A DNA stretch of 64,000 nt from Hoylesella nanceiensis DSM 19126 = JCM 15639 (GCF_000379965.1 NZ_KB904328.1:310001-374000), one strand, 5' to 3'; positions 38,297 to 49,172 are shown, counted from the stretch's first letter. The notes: generated by a model not told the origin, from the sequence alone. Translations and numbers: made by a program.

Positions 38297-40117
38297 TTAC
38301 ATACGCTCTGGAACCTCGATTCCAAGTAGACGCATACCGTTTTTAATAACTTTTGCCACACTCTTAGCAAGTACTAAGCGCACCATTTTCTTGTTATTGT
38401 CGGCCTCACCCAAGATAGTGTAATCGTGATAGAATTGATTAAACTCTTTAGTTAGCTCGTAACAATAGTTCGCAATGCCACTTGGTGAATAGTCTTTACC
38501 AGCTTGTTGCACTGCCATTTCATATTCGCTTAGCTTTTGAATCAACGCTGTTTCCTTCTCATTCAATGGTGCATCTTCTGCAAGTGTTGCAGGAATGTCG
38601 ATGTTTTCGGCCTTCGCTTTGCGCAAAATACTGCAAATACGAGCGTGAGTGTATTGAATAAATGGACCAGTGTTGCCGTTAAAGTCGATACTTTCTTCTG
38701 GATTAAAGAGCATGTTTTTGCGTGCATCGACCTTTAAAATGAAGTATTTCAACGCTCCTAAGCCCACAATACGAGCAATTTCAGCACGTTCTTCTTCGCT
38801 CATATCTTTTAGTTTGTCGGCCTTGTCGCTTGCTTCTTTAGCGTTGTTAATCATCTCTTCCATCAATTCATCAGCGTCAACGACAGTTCCTTCACGGCTT
38901 TTCATCTTGCCATTAGGCAACTCTACCATTCCATAAGAGAAGTGAACGAGGTCTTTTCCCCAGCTAAATCCGAGGCGATCGAGCAATATTGAAAGCACTT
39001 GGAAGTGATAATTCTGTTCATTTCCAACGACATAGATCATCTTATCGATTGGATATTCTTTGAAACGCAAGTCTGCTGTACCGATATCTTGGGTCATATA
39101 TACGCTGGTTCCATCAGAACGGAGGAGCAATTTTTGGTCAAGTCCTTCGTTAGAGAGGTCTGCCCACACGCTATTATCATCTTTTCTGAAGAACAAACCC
39201 TTAGCAAGTCCTTCTTCAACTTTGCCCTTTCCTTCTAGATAAGTGTCTGATTCGTAGTAGATTTTATCGAAACTTACGCCCATTTTCTTGTATGTTTCGT
39301 CGAAACCAGCATACACCCAGTTGTTCATCTTGCTCCAAAGCTCACGCACTTCGGGGTCGTTTTGTTCCCATTTAACAAGCATTTGGCGAGCTTCTTTAAT
39401 CAAAGGAGCTTCTTCTTTAGCCTTTTCTGCTGCCTGTTCTTCGGTTAATCCCTCAGCAATATATTGTTTTTGAAGTTCTTTGCACTCTTCTTTATAGTGT
39501 TTATCGAATGCCACATAGCAGTCGCCCACTAAGTGATCGCCCTTCTTTCCGCTTGTTTCTGGAGTTTCTCCGTTGCCCCATTTTTGCCAAGCAAGCATCG
39601 ATTTGCAGATGTGAATACCTCTATCATTCACGATATTGGTCTTTACTACCTTGTTACCATTTGCCTGCATGATTTGCGAAAGCGACCAACCTAAGAGGTT
39701 ATTTCGCACATGTCCTAAGTGAAGAGGTTTGTTGGTGTTAGGCGAAGAGTATTCGATCATCACAAGAGGAGAGTCGTTTTGAACGGCTTTTTCGCCGAAA
39801 TGCTCTTCTGTTGCAATGGTGTTGAGTTGGCTAACCCATGTTTGTGGGGCAACAACAAAGTTTAAAAAGCCCTTCACCACATTGAAACCACTAACCAAAT
39901 TGCTACAATGTTGTGCCACAAAGTCACCAATTTCTTGTGCAGTGTCCTCAGGTTTCTTCTTCGAAAGCTTTACAAAGGGAAACACCACAAGGGTTAAATG
40001 GCCTTCAAAAGTACTTTTAGTCTTTTGCAACTGCACTTGTTCTACAGGCACTTCTTGCCCGTATAACTCTTTCACTGCACGTAGAATGCTACTGCATATT
40101 TGCTCTTCAAATTTCAT
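38297..40117 (-). CDS. argS: Arginyl-tRNA synthetase
   Basis: A class I synthetase of 606 aa charging tRNA-Arg. It has the N-terminal Add-1 domain, the HIGH motif as NKPLHLGHVRNNLLGWS (about 120-136), the KMSK-like loop NGKMKSREGTVVD and a C-terminal DALR anticodon-binding domain (about 480-606) ending RLLGIEVPERM. The start MKFEEQI is supported by a -7 box 35 nt upstream. Confidence 0.96.
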   Translation of the reverse strand: MKFEEQICSSILRAVKELYGQEVPVEQVQLQKTKSTFEGHLTLVVFPFVKLSKKKPEDTAQEIGDFVAQHCSNLVSGFNVVKGFLNFVVAPQTWVSQLNTIATEEHFGEKAVQNDSPLVMIEYSSPNTNKPLHLGHVRNNLLGWSLSQIMQANGNKVVKTNIVNDRGIHICKSMLAWQKWGNGETPETSGKKGDHLVGDCYVAFDKHYKEECKELQKQYIAEGLTEEQAAEKAKEEAPLIKEARQMLVKWEQNDPEVRELWSKMNNWVYAGFDETYKKMGVSFDKIYYESDTYLEGKGKVEEGLAKGLFFRKDDNSVWADLSNEGLDQKLLLRSDGTSVYMTQDIGTADLRFKEYPIDKMIYVVGNEQNYHFQVLSILLDRLGFSWGKDLVHFSYGMVELPNGKMKSREGTVVDADELMEEMINNAKEASDKADKLKDMSEEERAEIARIVGLGALKYFILKVDARKNMLFNPEESIDFNGNTGPFIQYTHARICSILRKAKAENIDIPATLAEDAPLNEKETALIQKLSEYEMAVQQAGKDYSPSGIANYCYELTKEFNQFYHDYTILGEADNNKKMVRLVLAKSVAKVIKNGMRLLGIEVPERM

Positions 40118-40151
40118 TGTTATGTGCTTTTTTATTATTCTTTTTAGGCAA

Positions 40152-40159
40152 CAAAGTTA
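40152..40159 (-). promoter_or_regulatory. -7 box of argS
   Basis: CAAAGTTA on the plus strand reads TAACTTTG on the minus strand. Confidence 0.6.
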
Positions 40160-40202
40160 CTAAAAAAAAGTAAATGAGCGCCTTTTCATATACTATAATG
40201 TG

Positions 40203-40210
40203 TAACTTTG
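40203..40210 (+). promoter_or_regulatory. -7 box of the alpha/beta hydrolase gene
   Basis: TAACTTTG lies 23 nt before the ATG at 40234 and excludes an upstream in-frame ATG at 40174 as the start. Confidence 0.6.
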
Positions 40211-40233
40211 CCCACAATCAATTGTTTTTAAGA

Positions 40234-41187
40234 ATGAAAAAACCACTTAAAAGGATAACCATTGCAGGCGTTTCGGTGCTTTTATTGCTGTTAGTGGCAG
40301 GCTCTTTTTTTATGACTACCTATGCTTTGAAAGCCAATTCGAACCGAGTTGAACAGCAAGAAGACACTTGGAGGATAATGAGTGACCGCTATCCCGACCT
40401 AAAATGGTGGTTCGACAGCGTTCGACAACATCGTGTTTTGAACGACACCACCATCGAAATGCCCTCTAAATATCGTGCTCACGCCTACTATATGCGTGCC
40501 CCAAAGCCCACAACCAACACCGCTATTGTGGTGCATGGCTATAAAGAAAATGCCCTTAAAATGCTTCATTTGGCAAAGATGTATAGCGATTGGGGCTACA
40601 ATGTGTTGTTGCCCGACTTGTATGCGCACGGCTTGAGCGAGGGAGAATATATACAAATGGGGTGGAAAGACCGCTTAGATGTGATGCGTTGGAGCGAGGT
40701 GGCCAATGATTTGTTCCGCTCGTCGACCGCAGAAACACGACAAGTGTTGCACGGGGTGTCGATGGGTGCTGCCACGGTGATGTGTGTTTCGGGTGAAACA
40801 ACGCCCTCTTACGTTCGCTGTTTCGTGGAAGATTGCGGCTATACCGATGTTTGGAGCGAGTTTAAAAGCGAGCTAAAAAATCAATTTTCGTTGCCTGCCT
40901 TCCCTCTACTCTACACTTCGAGCTGGCTAACCAACCTGCGTTGGGGTTGGAACTTTAAAGAGGCTTCGCCTCTCGAGGCGGTGAAAAAGAGCACAAAGCC
41001 CATGCTGTTTATTCATGGTGGCAACGATAGTTTTGTGCCAACCCCTATGGTTTACGAGCTATACAAGGCGAAAAAGGGCGTTAAAAAGCTGTTGGTGGTG
41101 CCCAATGCCACGCACGCCCGCAGCTTTGCTGTGGCCAATAACGACTATAAAAACACGGTAAAGCAGTTTATTGAGGAGCAGAATTGA
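40234..41187 (+). CDS. Membrane-anchored alpha/beta hydrolase
   Basis: A 317-aa protein with an N-terminal hydrophobic anchor (about 9-28), then an alpha/beta hydrolase domain. The oxyanion strand reads AIVVHGYKENALKM, the nucleophile elbow HGVSMGAATVM places the catalytic Ser at about 166, and Asp and His candidates lie in HGGNDSFVPTPM and NATHARSF. Substrate cannot be deduced; family members act on esters or peptides. It is divergently transcribed from argS. Confidence 0.85.
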   Translation: MKKPLKRITIAGVSVLLLLLVAGSFFMTTYALKANSNRVEQQEDTWRIMSDRYPDLKWWFDSVRQHRVLNDTTIEMPSKYRAHAYYMRAPKPTTNTAIVVHGYKENALKMLHLAKMYSDWGYNVLLPDLYAHGLSEGEYIQMGWKDRLDVMRWSEVANDLFRSSTAETRQVLHGVSMGAATVMCVSGETTPSYVRCFVEDCGYTDVWSEFKSELKNQFSLPAFPLLYTSSWLTNLRWGWNFKEASPLEAVKKSTKPMLFIHGGNDSFVPTPMVYELYKAKKGVKKLLVVPNATHARSFAVANNDYKNTVKQFIEEQN

Positions 41188-41197
41188 TTTGGAAAAA

Positions 41198-41520
41198 ATC
41201 CTGTTTTCGATTTATGAAGAGCCAATTCCGACTTACGAAGAATCTGTTTTCGATTTGAAGAGAGCCGTTTTTTGATTAAAAAAAATCGATTTTCGACCTG
41301 CAAACAAGCTCAAAAAGGCACTCGGGTCGTTCTCTTTTCATCTCGCACATCGCCCTCTCGTTGCACCAACTCACTCACCTCCATTATCACCCTCATAACG
41401 CTTTGAACAACAGCTCTTTGCAATCGTTCTAAAATCTCAATGTTTTTGGTATGCAATAAGCCTCATTTTGCACCTCAATAGCAACGCTTTTGCGCCCCAT
41501 TAGCGATGCTTTTGGCGAGC
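41198..41520 (+). repeat. Spacer of 22-bp units: families C, B-like and A in succession
   Basis: Family C units start at about 41198, 41220, 41242, 41263 and 41285, with CTGTTTTCGATTT repeated at 41201 and 41244. A pyrimidine-rich stretch (about 41320-41430, CTCTTTTCATCTC) resembles family B. Family A units follow at 41433, 41455, 41477 and 41499 (AATAGCAACGCTTTT, ATTAGCGATGCTTTT). The last three A units are exactly 22 bp each; one C unit is 21. Confidence 0.75.
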
Positions 41521-41570
41521 GAAAGAAAAGAGACGAAGGAACGAGAAGAAAGAAAAAGGAAATAAAAAAG

Positions 41571-41601
41571 AAGTCGCCCTCTACAAAATAGAGGACGACT
41601 T
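41571..41601 (-). terminator. Terminator of miaB
   Basis: AAGTCG-C-CCTCT (41571-41582) pairs with AGAGG-A-CGACTT (41590-41601). On the minus strand it is followed by CTTTTTTATT. Confidence 0.8.
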
Positions 41602-41706
41602 TATTTATTAGAGTTCGATAATAATAGCTCAAGACAATGCTGTGATTGTCTTTTATCGCTGATTTTCACTTCGAAAAAGCCAACATTTATGTCTCAAAAC
41701 AGCGAT

Positions 41707-43032
41707 TTAATCTACTGCTTCGCCTAACAATGTGGCACTGGTAGAGCTGGTTATCTTCACCATTACACGCTCTCCAATGTGGTGATTACCCTTGTCGAAC
41801 ACCACCATCTTATTCTGTTCGGTACGTCCGCACAATTGTTCTCGACTACGTTTACTTGGTCCTTCAACCAAAACTTCAAACACCTTGCCTTCGTCTTTCT
41901 TGTTCGAAATAGCCGAAAGTTGGGTTTGTAGCTGAATCATCTCGTTCAAACGACGTAGCTTCACCTCTTCTGGTATGTCGTCGGGAAGGTGCTTTGATGC
42001 GTAAGTTCCTGGTCGTTCGCTGTATTTAAACATGAAAGACGAGTCGTAACCCACTGTTTTCATCAACTCAAGCGATTGCTGATGGTCTTCTTCTTCTTCA
42101 CCATGATAACCCACAAAGATGTCGGTTGAAATGCCACAATCGGGAATTATTTCCTTAATAGCCTTCACTCTGTCGAGATACCACGCAACGGTGTATTTGC
42201 GGTTCATCAACTTTAATACCTTATCGCTACCACTTTGCACTGGAAGGTGAATGTGTTTGCACACGTTTGGCTCTTCTGCAATGACACGAAGGGTGTCGTC
42301 GCTCATGTCTTTTGGGTGCGAAGTGCTGAAACGAATGCGCATGATTGGCACCTCACGAGCCACTAATCGCAACAAATCGGGGAAGTTAGTTACTTCGCCT
42401 GTCGCCTCGTTTTTAAACGAATAGCTGTTGACGTTTTGGCCGAGTAGAGTCACTTCACGGTAGCCTTGCTTGCAAAGATCACGCACTTCTGCCAACACAC
42501 TCTCTACATCTCTCGATCTTTCACGACCTCTTGTGTAAGGAACAATGCAATAATGACAAAAGTTATCGCAACCACGCATAATGCTAACGAATCCGCCTAT
42601 CTTGCTCAATGCAATACGTTGGGGCACAATGTCTTTGTAAGTTTCTGTCTTCGAAAGCTCGATATCAATAGCTTTACTGCCTGTTTCGGCCTGCGCAATC
42701 ATATCGGGAAGGTTGAGATACGAGTCGGGTCCCGCCACAAGATCAGCGTGATGGTTATTGATTAAATCGTCTTTCACACGTTCTGCCATACAGCCAAGCA
42801 CACCAAGAATGAGCTTTCGGCCCTTCTTTTGCTCTGCATGTAGGGTATCTAAGCGGTTGTAAATCTTGTTTTCTGCATTCTCACGAACACTACATGTGTT
42901 CATAAAAATAGCGTCTGCTTCGGCTTCATTGTCACACATTTCGTATCCAGCCATCTGCATTACAGACGCAACCACTTCACTATCTGCCACGTTCATTTGG
43001 CATCCATAAGTCTCTATAAAGAGTTTTTTCAT
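41707..43032 (-). CDS. miaB: tRNA-2-methylthio-N6-dimethylallyladenosine synthase MiaB
   Basis: A radical SAM methylthiotransferase modifying A37 of tRNAs that read UNN codons. The N-terminal UPF0004 domain has the three cluster cysteines (ETYGCQMN, NTCSVRENA, GVLGCMAER). The radical SAM site is CDNFCHYCIVPYTRG (about 157-171). A TRAM domain closes the protein (about 375-440). Length 441 aa is typical. Confidence 0.96.
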   Translation of the reverse strand: MKKLFIETYGCQMNVADSEVVASVMQMAGYEMCDNEAEADAIFMNTCSVRENAENKIYNRLDTLHAEQKKGRKLILGVLGCMAERVKDDLINNHHADLVAGPDSYLNLPDMIAQAETGSKAIDIELSKTETYKDIVPQRIALSKIGGFVSIMRGCDNFCHYCIVPYTRGRERSRDVESVLAEVRDLCKQGYREVTLLGQNVNSYSFKNEATGEVTNFPDLLRLVAREVPIMRIRFSTSHPKDMSDDTLRVIAEEPNVCKHIHLPVQSGSDKVLKLMNRKYTVAWYLDRVKAIKEIIPDCGISTDIFVGYHGEEEEDHQQSLELMKTVGYDSSFMFKYSERPGTYASKHLPDDIPEEVKLRRLNEMIQLQTQLSAISNKKDEGKVFEVLVEGPSKRSREQLCGRTEQNKMVVFDKGNHHIGERVMVKITSSTSATLLGEAVD

Positions 43033-43058
43033 TTCTTTTTACCTAATATTACAGCGTA

Positions 43059-43066
43059 CAAAGTTA
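43059..43066 (-). promoter_or_regulatory. -7 box of miaB
   Basis: CAAAGTTA on the plus strand reads TAACTTTG on the minus strand, about 26 nt before the miaB ATG. Confidence 0.6.
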
Positions 43067-43129
43067 ATAATTTATTTTTAAAGATATATTTTTATGGATA
43101 AATGTTGAATGTTCTTCGATAAATAATTG

Positions 43130-43137
43130 TATCTTTG
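43130..43137 (+). promoter_or_regulatory. -7 box of eno
   Basis: TATCTTTG lies 53 nt before the enolase start. A TTG at 43105-43107 is 22 bp upstream, slightly longer than usual. Confidence 0.65.
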
Positions 43138-43184
43138 CACACATATAAATAATAGATTTTTTAATTCAATCATTAATAAAATAA

Positions 43185-44498
<1,314 letters not shown>

Positions 44499-44540
44499 TC
44501 ATTATTACGCAAGTAATAAACAATTATATTCAAAAAACAA

Positions 44541-44571
44541 AGAGACATCTTGCAAAAGGTGTCTCTTTTTT
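44541..44571 (+). terminator. Terminator of eno
   Basis: AGAGACA-T-CTT (44541-44550) pairs with AAG-G-TGTCTCT (44556-44566), followed by a T-run. Confidence 0.9.
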
Positions 44572-44617
44572 ATTTGCTTATAATGCTATAAATTAGTGAG
44601 ATATAAGAAAAAAGCAT

Positions 44618-44625
44618 TATCTTTG
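44618..44625 (+). promoter_or_regulatory. -7 box of the GH2 gene
   Basis: TATCTTTG lies 45 nt before the ATG at 44671 and rules out the in-frame open stretch from 44596. Confidence 0.65.
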
Positions 44626-44670
44626 TATGTATTAGTCAGAATAACAATAAACAATCAGCAACAAATAAAC

Positions 44671-47058
44671 ATGAAAGTAGCATTACTAGCAGCATCTCTT
44701 GCAGCTTCGTTGTCATGCCACGGGCAAACAAGAAATGAGATTTTACTCAAGAAATGGGATTTTTCTCGTGACAAAGTAAATTGGAAACAAGTTACTGTAC
44801 CACACGACTGGGCTATTGATGGACCCTTTGATAAGAAGTGGGACATACAATATTTGGCAATTGTTCAAGACGGACAAGAGCGTCCTATCGAGCATACAGC
44901 TCGTTCAGGCGGTCTTCCTTGGATTGGAGAAGGCAACTATAAAACCACATTTAATATAAAGAAAGGTACCAAACACGCCCAACTATACTTCGATGGCGCA
45001 ATGAGTGAGCCAATAGTGAAGGTCAATGGCAAAGAAGTGGGACGTTGGATGTATGGCTATAACGCCTTCCGACTCAACATTACACCTTATATTAAAGACG
45101 GAGAAAACAGCGTTGAGGTACATCTTAACAACCTTGAAGAGAGCAGTAGATGGTATCCCGGAGCAGGATTGTATCGTCCTGTGAAGCTTATCACCACCAA
45201 TGAGAGCCGAATAGACGAATGGGAGACCTACTTTAAAACTGTTTCTGCCAACCACCAAAAGGCACTCTTAAAGGTAGACACACGCATAGAAGACGGCAAT
45301 GCACTTAAGAATTTAACCACAAAGGTTGAATTGTTAGATGCACAAGGCAAACAAGTGGCAACAGGTCAACAAAAGATCAACCAACAAGGAGCCGCAAGTT
45401 TCAACCTCGAAGTAACCAATCCACATCTTTGGGACATCGACACTCCTTATTTATATACCCTTAAAACAACTCTTTTAAAAGGCAAAAAAGCCATCGACCA
45501 AACCACAACTAAGGTCGGAATACGCACCATCGACGTGAGCAAAGAATATGGTTTCCGCCTCAACGGCAAGAGTTTGAAATTCAAAGGCGTTTGTCTTCAC
45601 CACGACTTAGGCGCATTAGGTGCAGCATTGAATAAGACTGCGGTGATACGTCAAATCGAAATGATGAAGAAGATGGGTGTTAATGCCATTCGAACATCGC
45701 ACAACATGCCTTCACAAATGCAGATGGACGTGTGCGACTCGTTAGGTATGATGGTGATGGCAGAGAGCTTCGACGCTTGGAAAGACCTTAAAGTGAAAAA
45801 CGGCTATGGCCGTATCTACGACGAATGGTGGCGCAAAGACCTCGAAAACCTCATCAAAGGACACCGCAATCACCCATCTATCGTGATGTGGAGTATCGGT
45901 AATGAGATTCCAGAACAAAGCAACAAAGCAGGTGCTGCACGTGCTAAAGCCATGACAGAATATTGTCATTCGCTCGATTCAACACGCACTGTAACTTGCG
46001 GAGTCGATGCTCCTCAACAAGCAGTAGACTGCGGTTTCTACGATGCAATAGACGTTCCAGGTTTCAACTACCGCATACAACTCTACGAAAAGCTCATTGG
46101 CAAGCTTCGTCAAGGATTCTTATTGGGATCTGAAACCACATCAGCAGTAAGTAGCCGTGGCGTTTATAAGTTCCCAGTGACCGTCGAAAAGATGAAAACT
46201 TACGACGATGGACAATGCAGTAGCTACGACACTGAATTCTGTGGATGGAGCAACTTGCCCGATGATGACTTCGCAAAGATGGACGATTTACCTTATGATA
46301 TAGGTATGTTTATATGGACTGGGCAGGATTATCTTGGCGAACCCACTCCTTATTACTCATATTGGCCATCAAGAAGTAGCTACTTTGGAGCCGTAGACCT
46401 TGCAGGATTGCCCAAAGACCGCTTCTATCTTTACAAGAGTGTGTGGAACAAAAAAGAGCCAACCCTTCACCTATTGCCTCACTGGAACTGGGAAGGTAGA
46501 GAAGGACAAACCACTCCTGTGTATTGTTATACAAGCTATCCATCTGCCGAGCTCTTTGTAAACGGCAAGAGCATGGGACGCATTCACAAGCAACCTAACA
46601 CTCAATTAGATCGTTATCGTTTGCGTTGGAACGACGTGAAGTATGCTCCAGGCGAAATTAAGGTAGTGGCTTACGACGAAAACGGAAAGCAAGTGGCTGA
46701 AAAGACCATTAGAACCGCAGGTCAACCAGCCGTTCTCGATATGAAAGAAGAACGTTCGGTTATTGCAAGCGATGGCGAAGACTTGGCATACATCACCCTT
46801 TCTATGCTCGACAAAGACGGCAACGAATGTCCAACAGCCAACCAATCTATCAGCTTCACCGTTGAAGGAGCAGGACAGTTTAAGGCTGCTTGCAATGGCG
46901 ATGCTACTTCGTTAGAACCTTTCACACAACCAAGAATGAAGTTGTTTAGCGGTAAGTTGGTGCTCATCGTACAAAGCAATGGCAAGAAAGGCGACATCAT
47001 TGTGAAGGCGAAGGCCGACAACGGAATCGAAAACAAATTGGTGCTTAAAGCTCAATAA
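44671..47058 (+). CDS. Secreted glycoside hydrolase family 2 (beta-galactosidase type)
   Basis: The ~795-aa protein has a signal peptide ending near SCHGQ, then the GH2 order: jelly-roll sugar-binding domain (VPHDWAIDGPFD), Ig-like domain, and a TIM barrel with the acid/base Glu412 in SIGNEIPEQ and a nucleophile Glu at about 487 in LLGSETTSA. C-terminal Ig-like domains resembling DUF4982 and an invasin-like repeat follow (about 590-795). Beta-galactosidase activity is the usual assignment for this architecture, but related enzymes have other specificities. GH20 and GH2 side by side suggest host glycan degradation. Confidence 0.87.
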   Translation: MKVALLAASLAASLSCHGQTRNEILLKKWDFSRDKVNWKQVTVPHDWAIDGPFDKKWDIQYLAIVQDGQERPIEHTARSGGLPWIGEGNYKTTFNIKKGTKHAQLYFDGAMSEPIVKVNGKEVGRWMYGYNAFRLNITPYIKDGENSVEVHLNNLEESSRWYPGAGLYRPVKLITTNESRIDEWETYFKTVSANHQKALLKVDTRIEDGNALKNLTTKVELLDAQGKQVATGQQKINQQGAASFNLEVTNPHLWDIDTPYLYTLKTTLLKGKKAIDQTTTKVGIRTIDVSKEYGFRLNGKSLKFKGVCLHHDLGALGAALNKTAVIRQIEMMKKMGVNAIRTSHNMPSQMQMDVCDSLGMMVMAESFDAWKDLKVKNGYGRIYDEWWRKDLENLIKGHRNHPSIVMWSIGNEIPEQSNKAGAARAKAMTEYCHSLDSTRTVTCGVDAPQQAVDCGFYDAIDVPGFNYRIQLYEKLIGKLRQGFLLGSETTSAVSSRGVYKFPVTVEKMKTYDDGQCSSYDTEFCGWSNLPDDDFAKMDDLPYDIGMFIWTGQDYLGEPTPYYSYWPSRSSYFGAVDLAGLPKDRFYLYKSVWNKKEPTLHLLPHWNWEGREGQTTPVYCYTSYPSAELFVNGKSMGRIHKQPNTQLDRYRLRWNDVKYAPGEIKVVAYDENGKQVAEKTIRTAGQPAVLDMKEERSVIASDGEDLAYITLSMLDKDGNECPTANQSISFTVEGAGQFKAACNGDATSLEPFTQPRMKLFSGKLVLIVQSNGKKGDIIVKAKADNGIENKLVLKAQ

Positions 47059-47160
47059 AAAACGCTTATAAAACAATAGGGGTGCTTTTGCATGGTAAAA
47101 GCAACGACATTGCCCCTTAATAACACAGCTTTTAAACCCTAAAAGCAATCCTTTTAAAGT
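47054..47160 (+). repeat. 22-bp array, family A, 4-5 units
   Basis: Units start at about 47054, then 47075, 47097, 47119 and 47141; the last four are exactly 22 bp apart. The third and fifth (AAAAGCAACGACATTGCC, AAAAGCAATCCTTTT) are closest to consensus. The first unit touches the stop codon of the GH2 gene and the last merges with the terminator stem. Confidence 0.8.
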
Positions 47161-47200
47161 ATCACTCGTGCGCAAAGGCTCGGGTGATACTTTCTTTTTC
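47156..47200 (+). terminator. Terminator after the GH2 gene
   Basis: AAAGTATCAC (47156-47165) pairs with GTGATACTTT (47184-47193), followed by CTTTTTC. Confidence 0.85.
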
Positions 47201-47209
47201 TACCCCACC

Positions 47210-47319
47210 CACTTCCTTTTCCCATCTTAGTTGCTCTCCTTTTCCGCCTCACTCACTCTTTTTTCTCACCCCACTCACGTTCTTCTCTCATCTTGCCCAC
47301 TCTCCTTTCCCACATCAAG
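47210..47319 (+). repeat. 22-bp array, family B, 5 units
   Basis: Pyrimidine-rich units start at 47210, 47232, 47254, 47276 and 47298, exactly 22 bp apart. Shared features are an initial CAC(T) and a central TCCTTTTCC or similar. The tract is almost purine-free on the plus strand. Confidence 0.75.
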
Positions 47320-47441
47320 AACCCCCATTTTGCATTTCTTTGCACCTCTTTCGCCACTCAACGGCTGACCATTGTCAACCTATAATACTTAATATACATT
47401 AATAAAATAGAGGCGTTTCGGCAAAAATAAACTTTATTTCC

Positions 47442-47449
47442 TATCTTTG
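47442..47449 (+). promoter_or_regulatory. -7 box of the GH20 gene
   Basis: TATCTTTG lies 35 nt before the ATG at 47485. Confidence 0.65.
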
Positions 47450-47484
47450 TAGAGAACAAGTTTAATCGTAATAACTAAAAAATA

Positions 47485-49137
47485 ATGTTTAAAAAAACAC
47501 TTTCTACTTTAGCACTATGCATGTGCTTGCTCGGTGCTAACGCACAAGTGGCAGATTATAACGTAGTGCCACTACCTCAAAATGTAACCGCACAAAAAGG
47601 CAAAGCATTTGCCCTTACCCCACAAACCACTATCGTTTATAGTGGCAACGACCAAGCAATGAAAGACAATGCCAATTTCCTTGCTGAATATATCCAAGTG
47701 ATAACAGGTTTCAAACCCAATGTTTCTACACAAAAGGTAAAGGGAACCAACACCATTTTGTTGACTCTTAACCCCAAAGTTGCAGGCAACGAAGCTTACA
47801 CTCTTACTGTAAACGACAAGCAAGTGACCATCGCTGGCTCAACAGCAGCAGGTGTGTTCTATGGCGTTCAAACCCTTCGCAAGTCGCTTCCAATAAGCGA
47901 AACCAACCCTAAAACTCCACAAAATCTACAAGAAGTGAGCCTTCCTGCAGTTCAAATCAGCGATAGCCCATTGTTCGGATATCGTGGTGTGATGCTCGAT
48001 TGCAGTCGTCATTTCTTCTCAGTAGACTTTATCAAGCGTTATATCGATATCCTTGCGCTTCACAACGTCAACACCTTCCACTGGCACTTGAGCGACGACC
48101 AAGGTTGGAGAATTGAGATAAAGAAATATCCTAAGCTAACAGAAATAGGCTCAAAGCGTAGCGGAACTGTTGTAGGTCACAACTCCGACGTAGACGATAA
48201 CATTCCTTATGGCGGCTACTACACACAAGAAGACGCTAAAGAAATTGTGAGATACGCTCAACAACGCCACATCACTGTAATTCCAGAGATCGACCTTCCA
48301 GGTCACACTCGTGCACTTTTAGCTGCTTATCCTGAAATGGGTTGTACCCAAGGTCCATACGAAGTGGGTCACAACTGGGGTATTTACGAAGACGTTTTGT
48401 GTTTAGGTAACGAAAAGATCTATCCTTTCTTACAAGACATCATCGACGAACTTATTCCTATCTTCCCTGCTCCTTACTTCCACATTGGTGGCGACGAGGC
48501 TCCAACAACACGTTGGCAAAACTGCGATCGTTGTAAAGCTTTAGCGCAAAAGCAAGGCGTTAGCCCTAAACATCTACAAGGTGGCTTTACTAACAGATTG
48601 GAAAAATACATCAATAGCAAAGGAAAGAAGATCATTGGTTGGGACGAAATCCTCGAAGGCGACATCAATCCAAGTGCAACTATCATGAGTTGGACTGGCG
48701 TTACACCTGGTGTTAAAGCAGCAAAGGCTGGTCATGACGTTATTTTCTCACCAGGTGAGTATGCTTATATCGACCATTATCAAACCAAAGAAATTCATAA
48801 AGAGCCTAAAGCAATTGGCGGTTACTTGCCAGTTGAAAAGGTTTACAGCTTCAACCCACTACCTGATACATTGTCGGTAGAGGCTCGTAAGCACATCATT
48901 GGCGTGCAAGCAAACCTTTGGACCGAGTATGTTCCCTACGAAACTCAAGCAGAATACATGCTTCTTCCACGTGTTGCAGCACTTGCAGAGGTGCAATGGT
49001 TGCCTGTAAACAAAAAAGATTACGACGCATTCCACAAGCGTTTAACTCGCTTAGCACGTCTATACGATCGCTACGGCTACACTTATGCACTTCATGCATG
49101 GCCCGAAAGATACAATCACCAACGCTCTGTTTGGTAA
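47485..49137 (+). CDS. Beta-N-acetylhexosaminidase, family GH20
   Basis: The 550-aa enzyme has a signal peptide ending GANAQ, a GH20b N-terminal domain (about 25-155) and a TIM barrel. Motifs include FHWHLSDDQGWRIEIKKYP, EIDLPGHTRALLAAYPE and the catalytic Asp-Glu pair at about 336-337 in HIGGDEAPTTRW. It removes terminal beta-GlcNAc or GalNAc from glycans, probably in the periplasm or at the surface. No C-terminal sorting domain is present. Confidence 0.95.
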   Translation: MFKKTLSTLALCMCLLGANAQVADYNVVPLPQNVTAQKGKAFALTPQTTIVYSGNDQAMKDNANFLAEYIQVITGFKPNVSTQKVKGTNTILLTLNPKVAGNEAYTLTVNDKQVTIAGSTAAGVFYGVQTLRKSLPISETNPKTPQNLQEVSLPAVQISDSPLFGYRGVMLDCSRHFFSVDFIKRYIDILALHNVNTFHWHLSDDQGWRIEIKKYPKLTEIGSKRSGTVVGHNSDVDDNIPYGGYYTQEDAKEIVRYAQQRHITVIPEIDLPGHTRALLAAYPEMGCTQGPYEVGHNWGIYEDVLCLGNEKIYPFLQDIIDELIPIFPAPYFHIGGDEAPTTRWQNCDRCKALAQKQGVSPKHLQGGFTNRLEKYINSKGKKIIGWDEILEGDINPSATIMSWTGVTPGVKAAKAGHDVIFSPGEYAYIDHYQTKEIHKEPKAIGGYLPVEKVYSFNPLPDTLSVEARKHIIGVQANLWTEYVPYETQAEYMLLPRVAALAEVQWLPVNKKDYDAFHKRLTRLARLYDRYGYTYALHAWPERYNHQRSVW

Positions 49138-49172
49138 TTTCGACGCATCAATATTAGCGTAAAAATAAATCG

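Noticed and set aside
38537-40163. Several plus-strand frames over argS
   Set aside because: They are shadows of argS codon bias with no independent features.
40174-40233. Upstream ATG as start of the alpha/beta hydrolase
   Set aside because: It lies upstream of the -7 box at 40203 and adds non-signal residues before a normal N-terminal anchor.
44596-44670. Upstream start for the GH2 gene
   Set aside because: The consensus -7 box at 44618 lies inside this extension, and a proper signal peptide begins at 44671.
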